Origin: Incurvaria masculella
Lineage: Eukaryota; Arthropoda; Insecta; Lepidoptera; Incurvariidae
Assembly (NCBI GenBank): GCA_946894095.1
Contig: OX335652.1
Span: forward strand, 2,193,001-2,257,000
Reading direction: 5' to 3'
Length of the DNA: 64,000 nucleotides
The notes below the pieces were generated by a model. The model searched no databases. It saw nothing but the letters and a program-made list of their open reading frames with translations, and was not told where the DNA came from. A program made the translations under genes and the position numbers. How positions within the stretch are numbered: the stretch's first letter is position 1; each line of letters opens with the position of its first letter. Below are positions 33,201-43,197 of this stretch, in pieces.

Positions 33201-36200
33201 AAGTTAGACGAGGCACCCCAAGTAAACTAACTAAGTCTGACGATTATAAGTGTCATCCTTACAATATATGATTCCTTGTCTAGGAATCGAATGATTTTCG
33301 TTAATGTATGTTTCCTTTTTCTATACAAAATACATTGCGGAAACGGTGTCCATTTCCGAACTTTTTTGACTAAATGTAGAAATCTAAAAGCAAATGGAAT
33401 TTTTTGTTTATGCATATATGCTGTTTTTGCTTATATCTAGAAATCGAATGACTTTCAGATTTCTAATGAGAAAAATCAACTTTTTTTATTTTTATTATTA
33501 TTTAAATAAATGATGGAATAAAAAAATATTAACAATCCATTATCAGTCTGGAGTTCTATTTGGATTTGCTGAAGCGTCTCACTACATATTATTACATTTG
33601 TTAAAAAGTGCATTTGTATGGCGCGAGTAGTTGGCTAGTCCTAGCGCCTTAAGCCTCACTAAACAATAGATAAAAAATTTAGAAACTGGCCTAACGTTTG
33701 CCTCTGAACTGCTTTTTACTTATGCAGCCACATACGATACCATATTTTGTCTTTATAGCCACCACGGAGCTTATTATTTTTTATGTGGGCATGTATATCA
33801 TTACAGGAACTTGGGCATTAGCTGATATAACAGGCACACTTATTTCAGTAGCTGATCTTATTACAGGATGAGTTCGGTTGGGGCCACTAAACTTTTTTTT
33901 ATCATATGGGTGTGTGCCATTGTAATATAAGCATTCACATTTACAGACCATTTCAATCATAGAAATAGGATGTACGCTGCGCACGCGCATGCTAGGTCTG
34001 TGATTTCAATAGACCTTTATAATTTAAAGATGTGTATAAAACTTTATGAACAGAATATTTTATTACACACACTTAAAATAGGAAATACTGCCACTGTGGA
34101 TGTTCCACGTAATAAAATTATGCAATATTTACGAGTTCAGTATATACCACTGCTGAGATCACTTACAATAAATAATAGCAGACGTAATATTTTTTTTCAT
34201 ATTATAGATATTACTCTTCAACTTTCATACTTTATTTAAAAATCCGATTTTTTTAACCGAATGTTTGTTTTACCCGTATAAATGCGGTAAAATGCATATT
34301 TATAAACATTAAGTAGGATTTTCTAACATTTACTTGAAATGAAACAGTGACATCTACATTTAAGCATTTTTATCAGTTTTTCGAGATGAGCAGAAAAATA
34401 AATTTCTTCTGTTCTGTTTCTAATTACAATGCTTTATTGTAGACTAGCGGCCCGCTCCGGCTTCGCACGGGTATAAAATATATAGAGTATGTCACTTACT
34501 GAAAAAATGATTAACATCGATCCATTAGTTTTGATTTATTCATTGCTGCCCGTGGCCCGCACGCGTTAAATTTGGAGTATAACAATTCCCCTTTCCTTAT
34601 ACCATGAGTATTTCCTGCTATCTTTGGAATATCTAAATTCATACACTACATTTTTACTTATTTACTTTTTAAATTTTTATCTATTTATTTTATTTTTACA
34701 GCAATTAATATATTACAGAATGTCATTATATACAACGTTAACAGCTTTATTGTCATTAGACAATACAAACATGTTTTCTCTAGAGGTTACTCTTGAAATA
34801 GCGACATACAGTTGGCCATGTGAAAAACAGTCAACGCTCAAATCTAAACCTGCAACGTTGAAGGTTTGACCCTGCGATTTATTAATGGTCATTGCAATTT
34901 TTAAATATGTAATATCTTCGAAAATATTCATTTAAATCATATGCTGTAACGGGCCACATAGATCCATATTAAATCAACAATTTATTTAAGGTATTTAATT
35001 GGATAAGGATTAATGCTGTATTGGGGAAAATCACTTCGAAAATTAGCCATTATTTGTCGTAAAAAGTAAATGACAAAAAAATGTTATTGTGGGATATCCA
35101 TAAGAGATAGACATATACCATCGCGGAGTTTTCTGTAGACCTTTTCAATGTGTACAATACTTAGTACGTTATTTTGACAAATCTCGTAGGGTTCAGCCTG
35201 CGTTTGCAATGTAAGCGGAAAAATGATTTTTTAAGCTATTGCATAGCTTCTATCGAGGGCCTTGAGCGCGGGGACCGAATCCAGAAATTCCGTAACGAAA
35301 AAAAACCTCACGCTCCCCACTCCGACGGGCGATGCCGGTAGCGCTACTTCACGTCAGGGGGAGCGGGGCCGGGGGCGGCGGCGGGAGCGGCGGCGGGGGC
35401 GGGCCGGCATAAGTTGATACAAAATGCTATGCAATAGCTTTACCGCGGCAGTCCCCGAGTGCCACACGTCTTTTTTTATGACATCACATTGGAAACCTCA
35501 AAAATAACAGTATTTCTCCACTATTTAATGGATGTTATTATGCATATAAACCTTCCTCATTAATCACTCTATCTATAAAAAAAAACCGCATCAAAATCCG
35601 TTGCGTAGTTTTAAAGATTTAAGCGAACATGGGGATATAGGGACAGAGAAAGCGACTTTGTTTTATACTATGTAGTGATGTCGTTACCTCAATTTAATGG
35701 AAAAACGGTAATATCCTAACAAGTAATTCGTTAAAAACGAATATATTTCCAGCAGTTTAAAACAGATGAACAGTATTGATGAATAAACATATAATAAACG
35801 TGTGTTCTCTTTGTTTCAGGTTCCGCCAAAAAGCCATCAAAAGTCTTAATAGTTCTAGTCATTATCGCAATGTGCCTATCGATGGCAGCCGGCGCTCCCA
35901 AGCACAGGAAGAGGCACGCGAAAGCGCGCGACTGCCACCACAAGCTGGAGAGCATCGCCGACGCAAGGAATCAGACGAAGGCGGCGAGGCACGCGCTGCC
36001 CAAGCCGAGACTGATCGCGGAGAGGATGCACAAGATCCAGAACAGGCTGACATTCACCCTGGCGATGTTCGCGAAGGAGCAGAAGCCCTGGGCGGCGGCC
36101 AGGAGGAAGGCGGACTGGCTGCCGAAGGTCAATTTTGTCGACATCGTCAAGAACAATCACGGTCCGGCGATCAAAAGAGTGAGTTTCTTCTTTATGTACC

Positions 36201-39200
36201 GGTACTATTTTAATAGCTAAGGTTCCCGGCTCCGTTCAGGATACTTTGTTTCGGACAAGCACTCGAGCGAAGCCCAGTAAAATGCATCCTCGGCACCAAC
36301 TCACCATATCGCATTGCTCGCCTGCGTTATTACTTCGCGTATTATTAGACCTTTTTTTATTTTTTTCCGGCTCCTAAGGGCCGTAGTGTCATGTTAATCA
36401 GCATACAACCTTTCTCATGAATACCCAGAGATTATCGCGTTCAACAAAATACAGCTTCAGCTTTATAATACTAGTTCTAGTCGATTGACTTCCGTCGCGA
36501 GATGTACCAAAAAACCGGCCAAGTGCGAGTTGAACTCGCTCACGAAGGGTTCCGTACCATCGTACAAGATTTATCACAATAAAATCACGTTTTTTGTATG
36601 TTACCCTTTAATTTTTATTATTTTTTTATTTTACCTATTTGTTGTTATACCGGCAAAATAAATACACACTCTGTGAATATTTCCGCTGCCTAACTATTAC
36701 GGTTCATGAGATACAGCCCTGTGTGGGACAGACGGGCGGACGGATGGACGGACGGACAGCGGAGGCTTAGTAATAGGGTTCCGTTTTCCCCCTTTGGGTA
36801 CGGAACCCTAATTATGCGTTATGTTTGCTTCCTCTGAACTTTAATAACTACAGTGTACAGATCATAAAATCAAAACAGACAATTTAAACAACATAAATTT
36901 ACATTATCTAAAAAATGTAAAATCATGCTATAACATTTTGAAACGTATATTCTCTCAGTGTTTATTTATTGCAGAGTCCGGTAAAACCTTAAAGTTAGAC
37001 TTGGAAGATGAATTACATTCCGTAAACTTTGTTTCATAGCATTAACACACTTGACATTTTTACTAGACCAAAATTCAGTTATCCATAAAACTCACAGAAT
37101 TGCGTAGCCCACGCGAGTCGAGCCGCGGGCGAGATCTAGTAATACATTCTCGAGTGTGGTGCTCGTCCGTCGTTTTTGTACGCGGCTCGAATCCGCCGAC
37201 GCCGCGCCATCGAGTGAACGGACAAACTCGCACGGCGACGCGCGGTGTTCGGTCCCTCCCACCGATCCTTTATTTTCTGTTCCGACATATTTTAACATTT
37301 TTCTCTTTGCTTTTGTTATTTTCCACATTCATTCTTGCAGTTTCTCGTATGCATTAGTCGGTCTCGCTCGGAGCGCACTTGAAACGAGGCATCGCCGGTA
37401 CCAAATTACGAAGGCTGTTGTTTGTAATTCGCTTTACCTTCCATCTTTATGTTTAAAAGTAATAACTGGATTGGGTTAAGTATGGGAACGTAATGCCCTA
37501 CACCTATTTAAGATTTTAATCATTTGCGAAAAGATTGATCGTTGAATAATTTTCATTATCTTATCACAAACTTGTAAGATGCTATCGCGAATTTCAATAT
37601 CATGAATAACGCTTGCAGTTAGAGCGTTGATAACACTAAATAAATAAAATAGTTGACATTCTTGTGACACATAATAGCTTGATAGGATAGAATGATGTCA
37701 CAAGGGTAATAAAACACAGTGATTTTTTTTTAATATTCTGTCTATACGTAGTAAAAGTAATATTTATAATATAATTATAAAATACATTCGCCTATTCAAA
37801 AACACATTGATAATCTCAAGTTGTATACATATTTATAGAACCAAATATATACTAGGTTATTTTAAGCGTAAATAAATCAACAAAATCTCAAATGCTTGGA
37901 ATTAAATAAATAAAACGTTATCCAAGGCATCTTGATAATGGCGAGGTAGGCAATACTTAGCGAAACGTTACCGCCCATTTAGGATCAAAACGACGCGGTC
38001 TTAGTGGTCTCGCTCCCAAGAAAAATAGAACTCACCTGACAACCGATGCTGAACTTCGAAGAAATTTCCATAGATTTGCACTTTGCGATTTATTTGAGCA
38101 CACGCAATCTCGAGCGCTAGAAGGCATAGTATTTCGCTTAGTTTTGTCTCACAATCACAATAACTACAGTCATTAGATTCCCCCGAATTCTCGACGTGAT
38201 AATTCCTCGGATAATTCTATAGGATTTTTTTATTCTGAATAGAATCCATGAAATATATCAAAATGTACGTTCTCGACACATGCACGCAACAATAAACCTT
38301 GAATGCTCTGGTTTATCTACCTATCCGATTTTACTATACACCTTCGCCATACGAGTGAAAAATGTCAAGCAATCCATAAAGTTATTCTTGGAAATAATGA
38401 CACGTCGAATGATATTTCTGAAAATATAATTTCAAAGTTAAACTTACTATCTCGAACTTTATCGATTGGGGCTTTACTTGCATTTAATGAAAAATTAAAG
38501 TGGCATTAAGCAGAATCAGATTCAGATTCTGATATTTTATTCATCACAAAGGCATACATATATGTTATCTATTACATGACACATACATATTCAGTGTGAT
38601 TCGTCCATGTTCAGTCCGATATACAAATAAATGAAATCAGTCAATGTTAAAAACTATATAAATTAAATAAAATCATTAGATTATGCAAAACAATTCAATC
38701 TGATAATGGCAATAGTCTTAAATAGCTATTTACAATATGTAAAAAAATCATTAACCTTATAAAAAGGATTGTCAATTAATAATTCTTTTAGGCGAATCAT
38801 GAACGTATTCTTATGATGAATCGATTTTAATTTTTCAGGTAACATTTCGTACATTTTAGGTCCGATCACATCAGGATTTTTTCTGACTTCACTTTTCAGA
38901 AGAAAATTTACTTCATATCATTTAGAGAAGAGGAATATACGGACAATATGTTTATGCCTTGTATTGCTGGAACCACTTTGTTCGACAAATTCACCATAAA
39001 ATTTCCCAATCGAACCGTTCATTGTCTCTCGTTAAACAAATCACTTGGGTAAGTTATTTCTATAAATCATGAGTGGGCATACGAGCGGTATCGGGAATCC
39101 AGCCATTGTCAAAAATCTTGTATTGTTTCTGCCGTTGTGAAAGTTACGAGCTTCCGTCGCATCGCATAAGAAGTCAAAGGAATCCACGACCCAGACAAAA

Positions 39201-42200
39201 TTCCAAGGCATGGTCTAGACTTTGTGAATGCAGGCGTTTACAGTAAATCACAGTTTTAAAATTCCAAGCATGCTCTCGAAGTATATCTGTATAATTGTGA
39301 ACTAATTTACCAAATAAATTATTATTTCCAGGGTAAAATCTTCGTTGTAGTATAGTTATAAAAGAGTACTTTAAAATACAAATTTTATTTGTGATGTTCA
39401 ATCGTAAAGTCGTGCTTAATCAAGAAATATCTCGCACAGTAATATAGTAAAGTTTGTTTAACGGTTATTAAAAAATGGGTGCACACAAAAATAAAATGGT
39501 ATAATTTAACAATCAAACAACGACGCGAGACGGCCAGGTCAGATACGTCCTTAGAAAATGCAAATATTTAAAGATGAACGCGTGAAGCGTTAGAATTCAA
39601 GTGATCTGGTGGGCTTTCGTCTTAGCTTCGTTGACTTATGAACATTTTTTAAATTAAATACTACCCAAATGAGCTGTCGGTGAAAGAATTATGGAGATTC
39701 TGATAAAAGTAATAAAGTTTATATTTTTATTTTTTTATAATTCTTATGCAACATCATTACCAAATCTTACCTGACCTTAAAACTAGTCGAAAATTGCATT
39801 AAGTATTCACTCGTGAAATGTTTTAAGTGAAACAGGGATTTCCCTTGAATTTATATGTACATTAAAATTTTGAATATAATGTGATGAAATTTAGATATTG
39901 TCCAATTTACGTTATGACTGGAAAACCACGCAAATCTTAACCGATCAACAAAGATTGCGCTGCAACTTATTTTCTTTAATTACTAGCTAACTCCTCAAAT
40001 TTACCATCTGACTGTCCACCTAAACATGACAACCACTAATCCGATTTTCTTACGGTTTGTATACAACCTGGATTCTTCCCAGGATTAACTAGCACTCAGG
40101 TAAAACAGGAAGGATGAAACTTAACTGTTTGTCGCGCTTTAACGCGGGCGGAGCCGCATCTCTTTCATGTGCACGAATCCACCATTTCCACTTAAGGTGG
40201 CCCAACCCGCTCATCTCCCCATACAAAAGGGGAAAGAAGATCACGCCTATATTTCTTGTCAGAGATCCAAAATTTTACTCAAAATAGCTTTATTTGATTG
40301 AACTAGATGTCTGATGACCACTAGCATTGTAAAATTGTGTTTGGTTTCCAAGTTATAACGTCCGAAAGTTCGGATTTTTCGCGCGTTTTATACAATAACT
40401 TTGGAGGTGGAATACGCAATGATAAAGTAAGAACATCTTAAAAAGATTAGTCATCAGACATAGCCTTTTTAATCAAGATTTACATCCTATTTGGTTTTTG
40501 TTAGATTTTTTACTACAGCGGTCGTGGTTTACTTTTAGCTATAAGTCGTTTTGAAATTAAAATTTTCGTAAATCTTACCAAATCATACACTATGCACATT
40601 GTCTTTTTTGTGGACAGGTTGCATCTTCCTCATCACGGAGCCTGTCTTATTTTTAGAAACAGAGAAGTTCCTAGAGCGCAACAGCACGGTTTTGTACCGT
40701 GCCCGCAAATGAGTTGAGGCCTCCGGGTTGGGCCACCTTAATACTTACCTATGTTTTTTCTTGTACTAGTGGGCTAGTATGCGATAAGTAAGTGTACCGC
40801 ATATAAGCCCACCGAGTTATACAGCCGACTCGAATCGCCCAAGCAGAAGGCTATTCCACACATTGATGGCAGTGAATGCTTTCTAGTGACAAAAGTGCAT
40901 TTAAGTGCTCGCCGTGTACGCGTTAGTGTTTGCTTAGTATTTACGATTTAACAAAACAACACAAAATGTTAAAAACACATTATTTGAAGTGAGACGAATG
41001 TGAACTTATGATGCCAACATGGCGGTCTATTTGTACGCGACACGTTCGTAAGGTGGGTTCGAGCTTTTTGAAAGCAAATGGGGCATTGTCGCTTTTTCAG
41101 GCTTTATACTGGGCGGCAACTTTAACGACATGCTAGGGTCCAGTGCTGCGTGGTGTGGCCACGCGTTCACTCGTGCTATGTATTATGGGGCTGTTACAGC
41201 AACGCCATTTGAAATTGTCCATATTGTAAAATATGTGCAGAAAATAATTAATTTTGACAATTCCGGTTGATGAAAAATAATTAGAAATCATATGATTTTT
41301 AGATTGAGCATTGGGCTACTGTTTTTTTATTTACTGAAATACGAAACATTTTAAAGTTTGTTTTATTGAGGTATTATATGCATTTATAATTTAAAAAAAG
41401 GAGTGATATATTATTTTGAAATTATATATTTTTTATTTTTTTATATATTTATAGTAGATTAGGCGGGGAGCCGCCATTATTTTCCTTTAGTAATATTTAA
41501 TAAATAAAATGCTCCAAACCCTGAGCTTGCAAAAAATACCAAAACTTTTTGTTACATAGTTATAGGTTAAATAACTTTAAATCGATACGTTAGTACAGAT
41601 TAGTATGTGTAGGAATCATATGTACTCACAATAACTAACTATCAAGTACCTCAGTTATTACATCGTGGATGGGTTTTCCCAACGCTATAAACGAAATAGG
41701 TTCTTAAACACAAAACTACAAAATGAAAAAAATCACTTGAGCAATAGGTCCTCAAGTCGAGAAACTCTTATAGTAGGTATTTAAGGAGACGTTGGCTTAT
41801 GTCTTGCTTGTCCTCGTCTTAAAACAATATATAGTTTATTTACGAGACAAAGTAAATTTTAAACTACAAGCTGTGGAGCTACTGAATATGTTTAATTAAT
41901 ACTAAAGTAGCCTTAAGCTTTTGACTAGGCTTTTAACATAGCTGAATTGTTAACATGTCTCCTTGCAGACAAATAACAACATTTTATGATTCCTTTGTCT
42001 ATAACAAAATTGCCTTCGTGTATTCCACTGCGGAGATTAAACGATTCAACCGGATTTCAATTAATCAAATCATAATCCTTGCACTGCGTTTCGTAAAATG
42101 GGAAAAAGAACCAGATTCGGTCGCGCCAAGAATATATTGGTGGTATTTCATATTCATTGTGGCTCATCAGGCATTGTTCCGTTACATTGTGTGCGCCTGC

Positions 42201-43197
42201 GCAATGTTGTAGTCACTCGTGTCGGCGTAAATCATTTCAGTGCTGAGCCCCTCTTTTGCTTCAGCCTTTTTTATCTATTTTGGCACCTGCGAGCGTTCAC
42301 TGGGATACCAATACGTGTCTGTGCGATGACAATCTTATGTAGATATTATTAAATGTCTAATTTAAAAAACTAGTTTTACTTTTCTAGAATGCTTTGGGTA
42401 TAAATAAACTAATATATCCAGAAAATTAATAGACTTTTGAAATAAAATATAATATTTCAATTTGCTTTAGCTACCTTTGATGACCGTCTCCTAACCCTAA
42501 ATTTGTAAACTCGATGCCAGTACGTCTTTACAATCACTGATCCTATCTCTTTTCTTTTATGTATGATTCTGGAAAAATCTGAACCATCTTTTGAACTGTT
42601 ACATCGTTAACATATTGCGTTATACTAGTCTTGGAGGTCAAGACAAAGATGGTAGCTATGTTTGTTTTAAAAGCTTACCTCTTGTATTTTTAGGGCCGAA
42701 CGCACATTTTCCTGTATCAACACCATATACTGACAACTACATTTCTATTGTTACAGTTCGAGGTTCTGGTACCCAAGATATACAAGAACATGAAGCACTT
42801 CCAAGTGGTCTTCGAGTGTCTCCAGCAGGTCCACGCCGACAACATCGACTCCTCGGATCCGCAGGAGCGCAAACGCATCATCGGCAACCACCAAGACGCA
42901 CTGGACCTCCTCGTGACGGAGGCCAAGGACGGCATGGACGAGTTCAAACGCTGCGTGCCGCAGGTGAAGCCGAGCTGCGACGCCGCAGAGATGAAGAAGC
43001 TGGGCTTTCAGTTCGACGGGCCCCAGAGCGTGCGTGTTATACAGGAGGAGCTCACCTTCAAGGCTTACATCAAGAGCCTCAAGAACTGGAAGCGAGCCTT
43101 CCGCTGCGGACTCCCGAGCCTGAAGGACAAAGTCTTCTGTCGCAAATGGAGACAACAGTTCGAGCAAAGGAGAAAAGAAAAGGAGAGCAAACACTGA
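24202..43197 (+). CDS. Secreted four-helix cytokine-like protein, three exons
   Basis: Joining 24,202-24,262, 35,820-36,178 and 42,757-43,197 gives one 286-residue frame. Phases agree at both junctions (1 then 0), with standard donors (GTAAGA, GTGAGT) and pyrimidine-rich acceptors. Residues about 29-44 (VLIVLVIIAMCLSMAA) form a hydrophobic core behind a 28-residue N-region, so it is a signal peptide or less likely an anchor. The mature part is strongly basic with KHRKRHAK just after the core. It has NQT (71-73) as a glycosylation site, six cysteines (59, 161, 206, 214, 257, 268) and about four predicted amphipathic helices: roughly 62-105, 146-166, 181-206 and 231-257. This is the plan of a four-helix cytokine. 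The insect Unpaired family (JAK/STAT ligands of the Domeless receptor) is my leading guess, from fold and composition only. Another lineage-specific secreted helical protein is possible. It is certain as a gene far more than as a family. Confidence 0.8.
25643..25680. repeat. 15 bp stem hairpin
   Basis: AAAAAAAGTATAGCT pairs perfectly with AGCTATACTTTTTTT across an 8-base AT loop. In + orientation the T-run end resembles a pol III stop, but no box A/B is visible. It is probably a tiny foldback. Confidence 0.7.
26804..26823. repeat. Perfect 20 bp palindrome
   Basis: GATATCCTTATAAGGATATC is its own reverse complement. It could bind a homodimeric factor or be chance. Confidence 0.9.
27174..27324 (+). 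CDS. Possible orphan or alternative exon
   Basis: A strong acceptor (TTGATTTCTTACCCTCTGCAG) and a consensus donor (GCG|GTAAGT) bracket 151 bases. An ATG at 27,181 opens 48 codons to the donor, beginning MPSMQKIYDINAILDKT and ending DVKIDSSMIHA, which reads like real protein. It ends in phase 0, so it cannot join cytokine exon 2 (which needs phase 1) in frame. Spliced after cytokine exon 1 it would hit a stop early. It may belong to another transcript, be a poison exon, or be chance. Confidence 0.33.
28247..28256. promoter_or_regulatory. Consensus kappa-B (Rel) site
   Basis: GGGAAATCCC fits GGGRNNYYCC, the site bound by Rel/Relish/Dorsal-type factors. It lies in intron 1 about 450 bases before a CpG-rich patch. 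One site is weak evidence. Confidence 0.35.
28690..29060 (+). promoter_or_regulatory. CpG-rich patch, possible alternative promoter/first exon
   Basis: GC and CpG content rise sharply (GGAGCCACCGCGACTCC to CCGACCCGCGTCGCGCG). An ATG at 28,695 opens 25 codons to TGG|GTAGGT, a plausible donor in phase 0. That does not match cytokine exon 2. A non-coding alternative 5' exon or an enhancer are the other readings. Confidence 0.3.
29595..29718 (+). repeat. GGAC-family element, 3' half
   Basis: TTACTGAGATTCAGCCCTCTG, CAGACGGATGGACGGACGG, CAGCGGAGGCTTAGTAATAGG and TTTGGGTACGGAACCCC are present. The 5' half is missing. Confidence 0.88.
33173..33652. mobile_element. TTAA-flanked MITE (472 bp)
   Basis: The left end reads TTAAGGGCCAGGTACTAGCCAA and the right end, reverse complemented, reads TTAAGGCGCTAGGACTAGCCAA. 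The terminal repeat is thus about 18 bp with a TTAA duplication at 33,173-33,176 and 33,649-33,652. The interior is AT-rich and non-coding. A lone right end of the same family abuts the GGAC copy at 16,080-16,100. Confidence 0.75.
34713..34931 (-). pseudogene. Helitron Rep/helicase C-terminal remnant
   Basis: The 72-codon frame contains AMTINKSQGQTF, GLDLSVDCFSHGQLYVAISR and VTS. These are the last conserved motifs (V and VI) of Pif1-like helicases found at the end of Helitron RepHel proteins. The HUH nuclease and helicase motifs I-IV are absent, so the fragment is inactive. Confidence 0.85.
35233..35440. mobile_element. GC-rich 208 bp insert with perfect 15 bp terminal inverted repeats
   Basis: AAGCTATTGCATAGC (35,233-35,247) and GCTATGCAATAGCTT (35,426-35,440) are exact reverse complements. 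Between them lies GC-rich DNA ending in GGCGGCGG-type repeats. The block is absent from the corresponding place of the related Helitron at 16.65-17.48 kb. Helitron-like sequence resumes at TTTTTTATGACATCACATT, leaving about 30 extra bases (35,441-35,470) that may belong to the insert. Confidence 0.65.
35820..36178 (+). CDS. Cytokine-like gene, coding exon 2
   Basis: Bounded by TTTGTTTCAG and AAAAGA|GTGAGT. It encodes 119 residues plus the shared glycine: hydrophobic leader core, basic segment, NQT site and the first long helix (with RLIAERMHKIQNRLTFTLAM). GC content is far higher than its surroundings, as in exon 3. Several other long frames overlap this segment on both strands, but only this one continues the phase of exons 1 and 3. 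Confidence 0.85.
36509..36811 (+). repeat. GGAC-family element, full length
   Basis: AAAAAACCGGCCAAGTGCGAG, the GGGTTCCGTACCATCGTACA box, TTGTTATACCGGCAAAATAA, a short core (GGGCGGACGGATGGACGGACGG-like) and the TTTGGGTACGGAACCCTA end are all present. Confidence 0.92.
37086..37265. other. CpG-rich patch in intron 2
   Basis: Rich in CG dinucleotides. On the minus strand one edge reads GCCCGCGGCTCGACTCGCGTGG, resembling a GC-rich motif of lepidopteran dispersed repeats, so it may be repeat-derived. A regulatory element is the alternative. Overlapping open frames on both strands are composition artefacts. Confidence 0.3.
38514..38890 (-). pseudogene. Non-LTR retrotransposon 3' end
   Basis: On the minus strand a frame reads MYEMLPEKLKSI, then NTFMIRLKELLIDNPFY and VNDFF, followed by a stop. 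LP..LK..., then F...LK..L....FY, is the usual C-terminus of insect jockey-like reverse transcriptase ORFs. An AATAAAATATC signal and a (GAATCT)n tail follow, giving an intact 3' end. Upstream, toward 39,130, only weak matches such as SNTRHKH remain. It is 5'-truncated and dead. Confidence 0.65.
40192..40741. mobile_element. TTAA-flanked MITE (542 bp)
   Basis: The left end reads TTAAGGTGGCCCAACCCGC and the right end CGGGTTGGGCCACCTTAA, an exact terminal repeat of about 14 bp inside TTAA duplications (40,192-40,195; 40,738-40,741). The interior is non-coding and shares its right half with 19,900-20,184, so this is a family. The TTAA target suggests a piggyBac- or Kolobok-type helper. Confidence 0.82.
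42757..43197 (+). CDS. Cytokine-like gene, coding exon 3
   Basis: Starts in phase 0 after TATTGTTACAG and ends at TGA (43,195-43,197). It encodes 146 residues with three of the putative helices and five of the six mature cysteines, including MDEFKRCV, W251 with FRC257 and KVFC268RKW. The basic tail is RRKEKESKH. Two other long frames here (42,591-43,250 + and 42,751-43,206 -) are shadows caused by high GC. Confidence 0.87.
   Translation, partial: FEVLVPKIYKNMKHFQVVFECLQQVHADNIDSSDPQERKRIIGNHQDALDLLVTEAKDGMDEFKRCVPQVKPSCDAAEMKKLGFQFDGPQSVRVIQEELTFKAYIKSLKNWKRAFRCGLPSLKDKVFCRKWRQQFEQRRKEKESKH

Larger units (their letters stand above)
34444..35678 (-). mobile_element. Deleted Helitron with helicase remnant (1,235 bp)
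   Basis: On the minus strand it starts TCACTACATAGTATAAAAC and ends CCCGTGCGAAGCCGGAGCGGG, then CCGCTAG. The flanks are A (34,443) and T (35,679), so insertion was into AT. It retains the C-terminus of the Rep/helicase protein (34,713-34,931) and matches the 16.65 kb Helitron over both ends. It is interrupted by a GC-rich insert (35,233-35,440). It lies just upstream of cytokine exon 2, in the same intron. Confidence 0.9.
24263..35819 (+). other. Intron 1 of the cytokine-like gene (11.6 kb)
   Basis: Starts GTAAGATAAA and ends TTCTCTTTGTTTCAG. It contains a possible orphan exon (27,174-27,324), a consensus kappa-B motif (28,247-28,256), a CpG-rich patch (28,690-29,060), a GGAC copy, a TTAA MITE and a Helitron. 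The rest, including 30,730-33,170, is AT-rich with nothing recognised. Confidence 0.7.
36179..42756 (+). other. Intron 2 of the cytokine-like gene (6.6 kb)
   Basis: Starts GTGAGTTTCT and ends CTATTGTTACAG. It contains a GGAC copy, a CpG-rich patch (37,086-37,260), a LINE fragment and a TTAA MITE. The remainder, such as 37,500-38,500 and 40,750-42,750, shows nothing recognisable. Confidence 0.7.

Noticed and set aside
35776..36213. Long + and - frames overlapping cytokine exon 2 (145, 94 and 63 residues)
   Set aside because: They are shadows of a GC-rich exon. Only the frame through 35,822 continues in phase from exon 1 and into exon 3.
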